DNA of 21,145 nucleotides from CAYSNP01 sp964432485 (GTDB lineage Bacteria > Bacillota > Clostridia > Christensenellales > DTU072). A model generated the notes under the pieces. The model made no database searches. It was not told where the DNA came from and saw only the letters and a list, made by a program, of their open reading frames with translations. This document shows, one piece after another, positions 1-7,788 of this stretch. Location of the stretch: the NCBI GenBank assembly GCA_964432485.1, contig CAYSNP010000033.1, positions 1 to 21,145 on the forward strand, in the 5' to 3' direction. Numbering within the stretch: position 1 is the first letter of the stretch; the number at the start of each line of letters is the position of its first letter. Made by a program: the position numbers and the translations under genes.

Positions 1-2
1 CC

Positions 3-1355
3 CGCAAAAACAATGGCTCTTTTATTATAAGGATTGAAGATACCGACCAAGAAAGGTTGGTAGAAGGTGCGGTTGATATGATTTTTTCTACACTTGCTCA
101 AGCAGGTATAGATTATGACGAAGGCGGTAAAAAAGGGGGACCTTATGCGCCTTATACTCAAAGCGAAAGAAAGCAAGTATATCTTGAATATGCTAAAAAG
201 TTAATAGATTTAGGGGGCGCATATTATTGCTTTTGCTCTAAAGAAAGGCTGGAGCATCTTACAGACGAAAACGGAGTAAAAAAGTATGATAAACATTGCC
301 TTACCCTCTCTGCAGAGCTAATAAAAGCCAACTTAAACGCAGGCCTACCCTATGTTATACGACAAAATGTTCCGCAAGAGGGAGAAAGCATATTCCACGA
401 TTTGGTTTTTGGCGAAATTAAGGTCAATTGCGCAGAACTTGAAGATGGTGTGCTGATAAAAAGTGACGGGATGCCTACTTACAATTTTGCCAATGTGATT
501 GACGACCATATTATGCAGATTAGCCATGTAATCAGAGGGAGCGAATTTATTTCCAGCACCCCTAAGTTTAATTTGATTTATGATAGTTTTGGCTGGAAAA
601 GACCTGCTTATATGCACCTTTCGCCCATTATGAAAGATAAGGAGCGCAAGCTGTCAAAAAGGTATGGTGATGCCAATTTTAATGATTTTATCGAAAAAGG
701 ATACCTTTCCCCGGCCATAGTCAATTACATTGCCTTATTAGGCTGGAGTCCACAGGACAATCGTGAAAAAATGAATATTGCAGAACTGATTGATGCCTTT
801 AGCGTAGACGGGATAAGCAAATCCGGCTCTATTTTTGATGAAGAAAAGCTAAAATGGCTTAATTCTCTTTATATAAAAGAGCTGTCCTTAGAAAATTTTC
901 TTGAATTAGGCAAGCCTTTTTATGACCGTAGCAAAGCGGCAAAACAGTTTGATTGGAATCTTTTTGGCAAGGTATTGCATTCCAGGGTGGAATATTTAGC
1001 AGAAATTCCTGAAAAAACTGATTTTTTAGTTGATTTTGCAGAATATGACCTTAATATATTGCTAAATGAAAAATTAAAGATAGATTCTGCAGTTGCAAAG
1101 TGCAGTATAAAAGGGGCTATTAAAGCTATAAGTGCTGTAAAAAATTATGCCGATTTATTTACTGCTTTAGTTGGCGCTGCAGCCGAGTGCGGTATTAATA
1201 AAAAGCAAATGCTTTGGTGCGTAAGGGTTGGATTGACAGGCGCGCTTGTTACGCCGGGAGGAGCAACCGAACTAATTGAAATATTAGGCAAAGACAAAAC
1301 TATTGAAAGGTTGAACTTCAGCTTGCAATTGTTAGAAAAAACATATAAGGATTAA
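3..1355 (+). CDS. gltX: Glutamyl-tRNA synthetase, 5' end cut by the window
   Basis: Class I aminoacyl-tRNA synthetase that charges tRNA-Glu with glutamate in the cytosol. The frame is open from base 3 and already reads through the conserved FIIRIEDTDQERLVEGAVD stretch, so the gene begins upstream. The TTG at 57 is an internal leucine codon, not a start. The HIGH motif should lie in the missing part, an estimated 20-30 residues. The KMSKS-equivalent loop is visible as KLSKR at bases 648-662, preceded by MKDKER and followed by the typical IVNYIALLGW segment. The C-terminal third is the helical anticodon-binding region and contains the usual VGLTGALVTPG-like motif. The gene ends 6 bases before hisC and probably shares its transcript. 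A discriminating versus non-discriminating GluRS cannot be decided from this sequence. Family assignment is very secure. Confidence 0.96.
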   Translation, partial: RKNNGSFIIRIEDTDQERLVEGAVDMIFSTLAQAGIDYDEGGKKGGPYAPYTQSERKQVYLEYAKKLIDLGGAYYCFCSKERLEHLTDENGVKKYDKHCLTLSAELIKANLNAGLPYVIRQNVPQEGESIFHDLVFGEIKVNCAELEDGVLIKSDGMPTYNFANVIDDHIMQISHVIRGSEFISSTPKFNLIYDSFGWKRPAYMHLSPIMKDKERKLSKRYGDANFNDFIEKGYLSPAIVNYIALLGWSPQDNREKMNIAELIDAFSVDGISKSGSIFDEEKLKWLNSLYIKELSLENFLELGKPFYDRSKAAKQFDWNLFGKVLHSRVEYLAEIPEKTDFLVDFAEYDLNILLNEKLKIDSAVAKCSIKGAIKAISAVKNYADLFTALVGAAAECGINKKQMLWCVRVGLTGALVTPGGATELIEILGKDKTIERLNFSLQLLEKTYKD

Positions 1356-1361
1356 AAGATT

Positions 1362-2429
1362 ATGAAATTTGCTTCAAAACTAATTAAAAATATTACCCCC
1401 TACACTCCGGGAGAACAGCCGCAAGACAAACGATATATTAAGCTAAATACCAACGAAAACCCGTTTCCGCCTTCTCCTAAAGTAAAAGCTGTTTTGGAGA
1501 ACTATGATATAGGCAAACTTAGGCTATATCCCGACCCTACAGCGCAATCGCTCAGAACCACAATAGCGCACACTTACGGGCTGGATGCAGAAAATGTGTT
1601 TATAGGCAATGGCAGCGATGAGGTGCTAGCTTTTTGCTTCCCTGCTTTTTTTAACAATGGGGATAGCATTGCTTGTTACGATATTACATACTCTTTTTAT
1701 CCTGTATATGCTGACTTTTTTGGGATAAAGTATAAAGCTATACCTCTTGTCAATCTTATGCCGGATATTTCGGCTTTTGAAAATATAAACGCCAAAGGAA
1801 TATTGCTTGCCAATCCCAATGCGCCTACAGGTATAGCGTTAAAAAAAGAGGATATAGAAAAAATTGTTAAAAATAATGCTGAAAAAATTGTAATAATTGA
1901 TGAAGCATATATAGATTTTTGTCATGAAAGTGTGGTAGACCTTATCCCCATATATCCCAACTTATTGGTAGTGCAAACGCTTAGCAAAAGCTACTCATTG
2001 GCAGGGGCAAGATGCGGTATGGCGCTAGGGCATAAAGATTGCATAAAAGCACTTAATATAGTTAAGAGTTCCTTTAACAGCTATACCTCTAATGCGTTAA
2101 CTTTAGCTATTGCAGAAGTAGCGTTTGCAGATACAGCTTGGCATAAGGAATGCATAGATAAGGTAACCAAAATAAGGGATACGGTATCCCAAAGGCTGAC
2201 AGAAATGAATTTTGAGCTTACCCCATCAAGCGCCAACTTTTTATTTATAAAGGTAGGAGAAGGCAAAAAATATTACCTTGCACTAAAGGAAAAAGGAATA
2301 CTGGTAAGATATTTTGACACTCCGCAACTATCCTCTTATATCAGAGTTACCATAGGTCATTTTGAACAAATGGCTAAGTTTTTAGAAGTAATGCAATGCC
2401 TTTCTATTCGTCTATGCGAGGAACAATAG
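1362..2429 (+). CDS. hisC: Histidinol-phosphate aminotransferase
   Basis: PLP-dependent class I/II aminotransferase, 355 residues, the usual HisC length. It transfers an amino group between glutamate and imidazole-acetol phosphate in histidine synthesis. Visible motifs: NENP at residues 31-34, YPDP near 56, the GNGSDE phosphate/PLP motif at 82-87, NPNAPTG at 151-157, the DEAY motif with D180 and Y183, and the PLP lysine K209 in TLSKSYSLAGAR. The ATG at 1362 has an AAGGAT Shine-Dalgarno inside the end of gltX, six bases away, so the two genes are probably co-transcribed. No other his genes are nearby. An isolated hisC may also serve phenylalanine and tyrosine transamination, as in Bacillus subtilis; that is inference. 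Related enzymes such as CobD share the fold, but the motif set favours HisC. Confidence 0.9.
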   Translation: MKFASKLIKNITPYTPGEQPQDKRYIKLNTNENPFPPSPKVKAVLENYDIGKLRLYPDPTAQSLRTTIAHTYGLDAENVFIGNGSDEVLAFCFPAFFNNGDSIACYDITYSFYPVYADFFGIKYKAIPLVNLMPDISAFENINAKGILLANPNAPTGIALKKEDIEKIVKNNAEKIVIIDEAYIDFCHESVVDLIPIYPNLLVVQTLSKSYSLAGARCGMALGHKDCIKALNIVKSSFNSYTSNALTLAIAEVAFADTAWHKECIDKVTKIRDTVSQRLTEMNFELTPSSANFLFIKVGEGKKYYLALKEKGILVRYFDTPQLSSYIRVTIGHFEQMAKFLEVMQCLSIRLCEEQ

Positions 2430-2510
2430 CGACATTTTTTACACTTTTTCCTTAAAAACCTGCTTTTTACGCTAACTTTATAGACAATTTTTTATGCTAT
2501 TATAACAATT

Positions 2511-3644
2511 ATGGAAAGCATTATTACTTTTGCAGACAACCCTTATGAGCAGTTGGCAAAAAAGTTATCAGAAGTATATTCAGGCGGAACAGTAGGCATT
2601 ATTTATGACAATGAGCTTGACCGTGAGCAACTTGTTAAAGCACTTTATAACTATAAAAACAGTGCCCGCTGCTACTCTATTAAAGACCTGATAAGCAGTA
2701 AAATCCCTGACAATATACGGGCTATTATTGGGGCAGGATCTCGCAGAATCATACCTTTAGCCGCTGGGCAAAAAGCAGAAATCCTATGCTTTTTGGCACA
2801 GGATTATGTTATTGACTATTGGGGAGCGCGCCCTAAGTTTATAATGTTTGACAATAACAAAATTGCAAAAAGAAATACACAATCTTTAGCGCTAGGATAT
2901 TCTAACGCTACCGCTATTCTTACTTCTATTCTGGATTATCTTTCGCTTGCGCAACTTAAAATCGGCGAGCCATTATCGCCGCTAAAGGAGCTACAAGCAG
3001 AACTTTGTTCTCTTTTAATAGAAAATAAACATCAAGACAATTACACGCAAACCCTGTTGCTGACCATAGAAAAAGCATATAACATACTTACCCGATACGA
3101 CCTTTATCCTTTGCTGGTTAGCGATATTCTTAGCACCTCCTCACGCTGTCCTTATCCTGCGCTTGCCTTAGAGCCTGCAGAGTATTGTAGGCAAGAGTTT
3201 TTTACCGGCTACTTGCTGCTATGCATCTTTAACTTGTTTGCAAAAAAGCGGTTCACTAAGCCGCTGCTGCCTAAAGATATCAATGCAATAATCTCTCTCT
3301 TTCACTCTTTAGAAATAGATTATAAATTATTGAACTTCGAAAACACGCTAAGCGATGATTATACGGACAAGTTTTTCCTATTACAAGAGGAAGAAGGCTT
3401 GCTTGAACAATTTGTGCTTGCAAAAACAGAGTTAAAAAAACTCTCCTTTAATATCCGTGCGCTAATGGGTAAAGAGTTTTTCAAAGGCTTGTCTTATTAC
3501 GATTGTCTATGCTATACTTTAATTGCTAACGAACTTAAACAAAAGCAAGGGCTAACCTATGAGCTGGCAAGTAGCGGCTTTATAGATGCCCTAATGGAGA
3601 AAGCCGGTGCAGAGTTGTCAAAATATAAAGCTATATCTGTTTGA
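2511..3644 (+). CDS. Degenerate AraM-like (sn-glycerol-1-phosphate dehydrogenase family) protein, probable pseudoenzyme
   Basis: A 377-residue soluble protein without close recognisable motifs. It fits the order of an iron-ADH/dehydroquinate-synthase fold. The N-terminal part alternates strand and helix (TVGIIYDNE near 27) and ends in AIIGAGSRRI at 71-80, where family members have a nucleotide-binding AVGSG or GGG loop. Residues 127-157 (ALGYSNATAI then KIGEPLSP) resemble, from my memory of Bacillus AraM, the helix carrying GFGDMLGK and GEPYSP. The metal-binding Asp is replaced (GYSN), and I find no histidines matching the usual two metal ligands. It is therefore probably not a normal dehydrogenase. 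It overlaps the next gene, an AraL/NagD-type phosphatase, by 38 bases, and AraL and AraM are also adjacent in B. subtilis. There is no Shine-Dalgarno; a TATAAC box lies only four bases before the ATG. Confidence 0.55.
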   Translation: MESIITFADNPYEQLAKKLSEVYSGGTVGIIYDNELDREQLVKALYNYKNSARCYSIKDLISSKIPDNIRAIIGAGSRRIIPLAAGQKAEILCFLAQDYVIDYWGARPKFIMFDNNKIAKRNTQSLALGYSNATAILTSILDYLSLAQLKIGEPLSPLKELQAELCSLLIENKHQDNYTQTLLLTIEKAYNILTRYDLYPLLVSDILSTSSRCPYPALALEPAEYCRQEFFTGYLLLCIFNLFAKKRFTKPLLPKDINAIISLFHSLEIDYKLLNFENTLSDDYTDKFFLLQEEEGLLEQFVLAKTELKKLSFNIRALMGKEFFKGLSYYDCLCYTLIANELKQKQGLTYELASSGFIDALMEKAGAELSKYKAISV

Positions 3645-4380
3645 TTTGGATGGGACTGTTTATTTAGGAGACACCCCAATCTCCGGCGCTATTGAAAAGC
3701 TAAAGGAAATTACCGCAAGCGGAAAAAAGGTAGGATTTTTAACCAATAACAGCAGCAAAAATGTAGACGAGTATATTAAAAAGCTAAATAAAATGGGCTA
3801 CCCTGCACAAGAAGCGCAAATGGTGTCAAGTTCTATGTCTGCCGCTAAGTTTATTTTAGAAAATTATCCTAATAAGACAGTTTATGCACTGGGTACGGAC
3901 AGCCTAAAGGCAACCTTAACGCAATACGGAATAGCGCAAGAGGAAGATGCGGATATTGCGCTGCTTGGCTTTGATACTACGCTAACTTATGAAAAACTTT
4001 GGCATTTTGCCAGGCTGCTGCAAAAAGGCAAAACCTATATTGCCACACATCACGATATTAATTGTCCTTCGGAATATGGGGATATGCCTGATGCAGGCTC
4101 TATGATTGCATTGTTTGAAAAAAGCGCAAACAGAGTGCCAGAGGCAATTTGCGGCAAACCTTTTGAGCCAATGGCTAAGCTGATTGCATCTCACTTTAAT
4201 GTAAGCGCGGAGCATACCGCTATGGTGGGCGATAGGCTATATACTGATATAGCTTTTGGGCTAGCATATAATATGCATACTGTGTTGGTGCTTAGCGGCG
4301 AAAGCAGCCTGCAAATGTATAAAGACAGCGGTCTTGCCGCAACGCAAGTGCTAAACAGCATAGCCGATATTAAGATATGA
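3607..4380 (+). CDS. HAD-IIA family sugar-phosphate phosphatase (NagD/AraL type)
   Basis: Haloacid-dehalogenase phosphatase of subclass IIA, 257 residues, typical length. Motif I is FDLDGT with nucleophile D13 and acid/base D15. Motif II is T46 in GFLTNNSS. Motif III is K184 in GKPFEPM, and motif IV is VGDRLYTDI with D209 and D214. The C2-type cap lies between motifs II and III. Relatives dephosphorylate sugar phosphates, phosphoglycolate or 4-nitrophenyl phosphate; the substrate cannot be read here. The start is a GTG at 3607, because the frame is closed by TAA at 3592-3594 and no other start precedes FDLDGT. It overlaps the AraM-like gene by 38 bases and shares ATGA with the following ferredoxin-domain gene, so translation is probably coupled across all three. 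Confidence 0.88.
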   Translation: MQSCQNIKLYLFDLDGTVYLGDTPISGAIEKLKEITASGKKVGFLTNNSSKNVDEYIKKLNKMGYPAQEAQMVSSSMSAAKFILENYPNKTVYALGTDSLKATLTQYGIAQEEDADIALLGFDTTLTYEKLWHFARLLQKGKTYIATHHDINCPSEYGDMPDAGSMIALFEKSANRVPEAICGKPFEPMAKLIASHFNVSAEHTAMVGDRLYTDIAFGLAYNMHTVLVLSGESSLQMYKDSGLAATQVLNSIADIKI

Positions 4381-5456
4381 TAAAAGTACAAATAAACGGA
4401 AAAGTAATAAACTTAAAAGAGCCGACTCCATTAAAAGAGTTGGTAAGCGACCTAAAGCTGCCTTGCGGCGGCAGAGGGATATGCGGGCGTTGTAAGATAA
4501 CTGCGCAAGGGATTGCCGCTACCGCAAAAGACTTAAAGTTCTTTACCTCGTCACAATTGGAGCAAGGTGCAAGGATTGCTTGCGATAAAATTATTAGTCA
4601 AGATTGTATTGTAAATTATCTCTCTAGCGCAAAAGTTCAAGAGCGTAAAAAAATTGAATATTGCTCTATGTTCGCACTTTTGGGTATCCAAAACATCATT
4701 ATTGGTATGCTAGATGACGATATATTGCAAGAAACTCTTGAAATTAAACACAACTTTGATATAGAGGATGCCGAGGCAGGCAAGAAGCTAAAAGCCCGCT
4801 TGATACAAGCAAGCCTTGAGCTAATGGAGGATTACAAAGTCCCTCAAGCGCCCTTACTATTGCTGGCGGGCAATGCGCAAATGCTGGCATTGTTCTTAGC
4901 CAAATCGTATGATAAGCTATATGCAATTGACTATAGAGACGCTATATTCGATTCCTATTCCGGCAGCGGAGCAGAGCACAATTTACCCGTGGAGGACTTA
5001 TTTTTATTACCTTGGGTAAACGGATATTTGGGCAGCGATATTATATCAGCGCTGGCGGCGCTTGACGAAAATACTCTTTTTATAGATTTTTCGCATATTC
5101 CGTTATTTGCTCTTAAAACAAGCGAGGGCTATTTACTTGCTCCCTTTTTCCCTTTGGATAAGTATCATCCTTTGCCTAATGAAGCATATCTTGCTGCTAT
5201 AAAATACTTTAATTATCTTAATCCGCAAATAAATAAAGCCCTTATAAGGGGCAGTTTGCCTTTTAGCTTGCCAAAAGAGCTTGCTTGCGTCAATGCGGAA
5301 GAAAAAATAATAGAGTTCCTTTGTCTAGCTGCGGCGCAAAGAAAATATAGGACTAAAGCAGACAAAATCCGCAGGCAATGCAGTATAATTAATTTAAGCG
5401 AAGAGCCGCTTTGGCAAGATTTTTTCTCTTGTTTATGTCAAAGCGGCAATAATTGA
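4377..5456 (+). CDS. Reduced 2Fe-2S ferredoxin-domain protein with ASKHA/RACo-like C-terminus
   Basis: A 359-residue protein. Residues 1-75 form a plant-type [2Fe-2S] ferredoxin domain with cluster ligands C30, C36 and C39 (CGGRGICGRC) and C69 (RIACDK). The remainder resembles the DUF4445/RACo family of corrinoid-activating ASKHA proteins but is much shorter; relatives, as I remember them, have about 550-650 residues. Recognisable echoes are LLLAGNAQM near 160, the PWVNGYLGSDIISAL segment near 212, and a LFIDFSHIP stretch where the family has an IDIGTNGE-type nucleotide loop. Loss of that Gly/Thr/Asn pattern suggests impaired ATP binding. The ATG shares ATGA with the upstream phosphatase stop. 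The 3' end overlaps the convergent gene by 24 bases. The function is unknown: perhaps electron transfer or a scaffold for the AraM/HAD pair. Confidence 0.68.
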   Translation: MIKVQINGKVINLKEPTPLKELVSDLKLPCGGRGICGRCKITAQGIAATAKDLKFFTSSQLEQGARIACDKIISQDCIVNYLSSAKVQERKKIEYCSMFALLGIQNIIIGMLDDDILQETLEIKHNFDIEDAEAGKKLKARLIQASLELMEDYKVPQAPLLLLAGNAQMLALFLAKSYDKLYAIDYRDAIFDSYSGSGAEHNLPVEDLFLLPWVNGYLGSDIISALAALDENTLFIDFSHIPLFALKTSEGYLLAPFFPLDKYHPLPNEAYLAAIKYFNYLNPQINKALIRGSLPFSLPKELACVNAEEKIIEFLCLAAAQRKYRTKADKIRRQCSIINLSEEPLWQDFFSCLCQSGNN

Positions 5457-5930
5457 CATAGCACGATTTTCAAGAGCCAACAAGTTATCTATATCCGTAT
5501 TTTGTGCTATGGTATCCAGTACCTGAAAAAGGTCGATTTGCAAAGAAATTAATGCGCTTACTATTTGAGAAGGGCTGCATCCGCAAATTGGGCGAGAATG
5601 ACTAGGGATAAAATTGTCTTGCGAAGCTAAGCTGTTAAGCATACGGAGAGAGGCAAATTTAAGGCTTCTAAGGTAACTGGCAATTTTATATCTTGTTCTG
5701 CCGGGATTTTGCGCAAGAAAGCTGTCTATATACGCAATTTGCAACTCCACTATATCAATAGCTTTTTTTACAAGAGTATCCCCTCGGGCATCCCTAATCC
5801 TTCTCATTAAGTCTGATTGAACAGGTTTTGCTTTGGCATCTGCAATTGCGCTACTCACTTTTTGCAAATCCACCCCTTTTAAGGCGTTATTATATTCCCT
5901 TGCCATATCTTCTATGTAATCTTCACTCAT
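5433..5930 (-). CDS. Hypothetical helical protein
   Basis: A 165-residue protein that I do not recognise. It is predicted soluble and largely helical, with acidic N-terminal residues (MSEDYIEDMAREYNNAL), a basic RRIRDARGD patch near 43-51 and several amphipathic helices. No signal peptide, membrane segment or catalytic motif is visible. Two close cysteines occur in ICGCSP near residues 115-117. The start is supported by a GAGGTGGGG ribosome-binding site just upstream, and a TATAAT -10 box lies at 5951-5956 (minus strand), although its -35 is poor. Its 3' end runs 24 bases into the tail of the converging ferredoxin-domain gene. The DNA between this gene and the next + strand gene holds back-to-back promoters. 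Confidence 0.75.
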   Translation of the reverse strand: MSEDYIEDMAREYNNALKGVDLQKVSSAIADAKAKPVQSDLMRRIRDARGDTLVKKAIDIVELQIAYIDSFLAQNPGRTRYKIASYLRSLKFASLRMLNSLASQDNFIPSHSRPICGCSPSQIVSALISLQIDLFQVLDTIAQNTDIDNLLALENRAMSIIAALT

Positions 5931-5996
5931 AACCCCACCTCTTTTTCAATATTATATGCGCTGGCAAGCTCTACTTTTACATAAAAAAGATTAATA

Positions 5997-6025
5997 TTGA
6001 CAATAAATCTATGATATAGTAATAT
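5997..6025 (+). promoter_or_regulatory. Sigma-70-type promoter for the PH-like membrane protein
   Basis: TTGACA at 5997-6002, a 17-base spacer, and TAATAT at 6020-6025. It lies about 33 bases before the ATG at 6059, which also has an AGCAGGA ribosome-binding site. An alternative TATAAT at 6023-6028 would give a 20-base spacer and is less likely. Confidence 0.65.
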
Positions 6026-6058
6026 AATATTAGCAATTTTAGCAAGCAGGAAAATCTT

Positions 6059-6514
6059 ATGGCAACAAAGAAAAGAAAAAGTTTATTTCACACTTCACGA
6101 GCAGAGGTTATTTTAGGTTTAGTTATTGCTGCACTTATTATTATTCCAATCTGTGGGTATACTGTTTATATAGGCAAGGTTGAGCCTGAAGTTACTATAA
6201 CGGAAGACAATGTAAAAATTGCTGCCTTTTTAAGTCAAACAATAGAGTTTAACGCTCAAGAAATAGAGGCGGTGGAGCTTGCAACTTCGCTGCCTAGCGG
6301 AGTGCGGGTAAATGGCTTAGGCACAAGCAAACATTTACGAGGCAATTTTAGATACGAGGAATATGGTGCTACTAAAGTGTTTATATACCGAAAGTATCCG
6401 CCATACATATTGATAAAACTCAAAGATAAACCTTCTGTTTTTATTAATTCGCAAAGCCAAATAAGAACGCAGGAGCTCTACGCTTCTCTTGCCACCCTTA
6501 TTGCGGAGGCATAA
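6059..6514 (+). CDS. Membrane-anchored bacterial PH-like domain protein
   Basis: A 151-residue protein with a basic cytoplasmic start (MATKKRKSLFHTSR), one clear transmembrane helix at about residues 16-38 and an extracytoplasmic or membrane-proximal domain of about 110 residues. The domain has alternating short strands ending in KVFIYRKYPPYILIKLKDKPSVFI and a final helix (TQELYASLATLI). In my memory this matches the small bacterial pleckstrin-homology-like modules, in which a strand reading 'YxxYIxIxxxDxxxxFN' is followed by a C-terminal helix. Molecular function is unknown. It has its own promoter and stands alone between the divergent hypothetical gene and the rpsF operon. An intrinsic terminator is not obvious after it. 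Confidence 0.65.
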   Translation: MATKKRKSLFHTSRAEVILGLVIAALIIIPICGYTVYIGKVEPEVTITEDNVKIAAFLSQTIEFNAQEIEAVELATSLPSGVRVNGLGTSKHLRGNFRYEEYGATKVFIYRKYPPYILIKLKDKPSVFINSQSQIRTQELYASLATLIAEA

Positions 6515-6590
6515 AACTATTAATAATAGCTTAAAATATGCAAAAAATAATAGAGATATAGTTTATTTTTGGAAAAAAAGGCAATTTTAC

Positions 6591-6619
6591 TTTACATATT
6601 AAGAGATATAAGATATAAT
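6591..6619 (+). promoter_or_regulatory. Promoter of the rpsF-ssb-rpsR operon
   Basis: TTTACA at 6591-6596, a 17-base spacer, and a perfect TATAAT at 6614-6619. The predicted start near 6626 gives a leader of about 60 bases before rpsF. Confidence 0.75.
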
Positions 6620-6625
6620 ATTTTG

Positions 6626-6687
6626 GCTTGTAATATAAGCAAAATCCTTGCTCTCTTAGGAGAGCCATAAGTCCAAAAGGAGGTAAA
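6626..6687 (+). promoter_or_regulatory. Structured rpsF leader, candidate S6/S18 autoregulatory site
   Basis: The leader holds two hairpins before the AAAAGGAGG ribosome-binding site. The first is GCTT (6626-6629) with AAGC (6637-6640). The second is GCTCTC (6650-6655), loop TTAG, GAGAGC (6660-6665), extendable by CTT (6647-6649) with AAG (6669-6671) across a CAT bulge. In many bacteria an S6:S18 complex represses rpsF through a bulged leader hairpin with a conserved CCG. Here position and bulge geometry fit, but the CCG is not seen, so the assignment is tentative. Confidence 0.4.
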
Positions 6688-6688
6688 A

Positions 6689-6973
6689 ATGACTAAGTAT
6701 CAAATGCTCTATATCATCGAAAACGAGCTGGACCAAGAGTCTAAAGATGCCGTTGTAGAAAAGATTTCTGCAATAATTGAAGAGCTTGAAGGCGAAGTTG
6801 TTTCTATTGACAAATGGGGTAGCCGCAAATATGCTTACCCTATAGCCTATAAAACAGAAGGCTATTATGTCTTGACCAGCTTTAATGCCCCAAGCACAGC
6901 CCCGGCAGAAATTGATAGAAGAATGCGAATTGATGACAAAATTGTGCGTCAGTTAATAACCAAAGAGGGATAA
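6689..6973 (+). CDS. rpsF: 30S ribosomal protein S6
   Basis: A 94-residue small-subunit ribosomal protein that binds 16S rRNA as a heterodimer with S18. The S6 signature is clear: an N-terminal strand YQMLYIIENEL, then VVEKISAIIEELEGEVVSIDKWGSRKYAYPI (residues 23-53), and YYVLTSFNAP before the last helix. It has an AAAAGGAGG ribosome-binding site and is the first gene of the universal rpsF-ssb-rpsR operon, six bases before ssb. No C-terminal extension is present. Confidence 0.97.
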   Translation: MTKYQMLYIIENELDQESKDAVVEKISAIIEELEGEVVSIDKWGSRKYAYPIAYKTEGYYVLTSFNAPSTAPAEIDRRMRIDDKIVRQLITKEG

Positions 6974-6979
6974 GGTATT

Positions 6980-7408
6980 ATGAATAAAGTTATCTTAATA
7001 GGCAATCTCACCAGAGACCCTGAGCTTAGAGTGACTGCTAATAACCTATCTGTTTGCAGATTTTCTTTAGCTGTCAACCGCAGGTATGTCAATAGCGAAG
7101 GCAATAGAGATGTAGATTTTATCAATATTGTCACATTTAGAGGCACAGCGGACAATTGCGCAAAGTTTCTTAAAAAAGGCAGCAAGGTAGGCGTTTCAGG
7201 TTCGTTGCAAATCAGCAATTATGAGGGCGCAGACGGTATTAGGCGACTTAACGCAGAAGTGCTGGCAGATGAGGTACAATTCCTCTCTTCCAGGATGGAC
7301 ACTACGGTCAGCGATTTTGATGATACTATTGAGGAGTTGCCGGAAGTCAAGAAAGCTACAAAAATGGAAGCTCTCAAGCCTATCGAGGATGACTCCGTAC
7401 CCTTTTAA
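6980..7408 (+). CDS. ssb: Single-stranded DNA-binding protein
   Basis: A 142-residue SSB that coats single-stranded DNA in replication, repair and recombination. The N-terminal OB fold starts MNKVILIGNLTRDPELR and includes the conserved VNRRY, DFINIVTFRGTADNCAKFLKKGSKVGVSG and ISNYEGADG segments. It is followed by a short acidic linker and the tail DDSVPF, a variant of the DDDIPF tip that docks partner proteins. The linker is unusually short. It lies between rpsF and rpsR in the standard operon order, which supports its being the main replicative copy. Confidence 0.96.
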   Translation: MNKVILIGNLTRDPELRVTANNLSVCRFSLAVNRRYVNSEGNRDVDFINIVTFRGTADNCAKFLKKGSKVGVSGSLQISNYEGADGIRRLNAEVLADEVQFLSSRMDTTVSDFDDTIEELPEVKKATKMEALKPIEDDSVPF

Positions 7409-7435
7409 TCAAACTAAATAAAACAGGAGAATATA

Positions 7436-7729
7436 ATGGATAAAAAAGCATCAGCGGGTAGCCGCAGAAGAGTGCCACGCAGAAAAGTATGCGTATATTG
7501 TGTAAATAAAACTAAAGAAATCAGCTATATAGACCTTGTAAAAGACTATGAGAAGAATGCAGACCGCTCTTATGAAAAAAGCGGCGAAAAGCGTTTCCGC
7601 TGCATAACCGAAAAAGGCAAGATTGTACCTCGTCGTATGAGCGGAGTTTGCGGCAATCATCAAGCTATGCTTGCCAATGCTATCAAAAGAGCCCGCTTTA
7701 TGGCGCTGCTACCCTACAAGGCAGAATAA
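7436..7729 (+). CDS. rpsR: 30S ribosomal protein S18, zinc-ribbon form with insertion
   Basis: A 97-residue S18, partner of S6 on the 30S platform. The N-terminal basic patch (RRRVPRRK) is followed by C19-x2-C22, then C56 and C72, a plausible four-cysteine zinc site. The core KIVPRRMSGVCGNHQ and the C-terminal AIKRARFMALLPY are classical. Between ISYIDLVKDY and the FRCITEKGK core lies an insertion of about 15 charged residues (roughly 38-53) not present in the common S18 forms I remember. An AGGAG ribosome-binding site precedes the ATG. The operon ends in a strong terminator. Confidence 0.95.
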   Translation: MDKKASAGSRRRVPRRKVCVYCVNKTKEISYIDLVKDYEKNADRSYEKSGEKRFRCITEKGKIVPRRMSGVCGNHQAMLANAIKRARFMALLPYKAE

Positions 7730-7756
7730 TTAACAACAAAGATACCCTATACAAGT

Positions 7757-7784
7757 AAAAAGCCCATTTGTTTGGGCTTTTTTT
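7757..7784 (+). terminator. Intrinsic terminator of the rpsF operon
   Basis: Stem AAAAAGCCCA (7757-7766), loop TTTGTT, and TGGGCTTTTT (7773-7782), continuing into T residues to 7784. The A-rich left arm means it may also end transcription of the converging XRE gene. Confidence 0.9.
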
Positions 7785-7788
7785 GATT

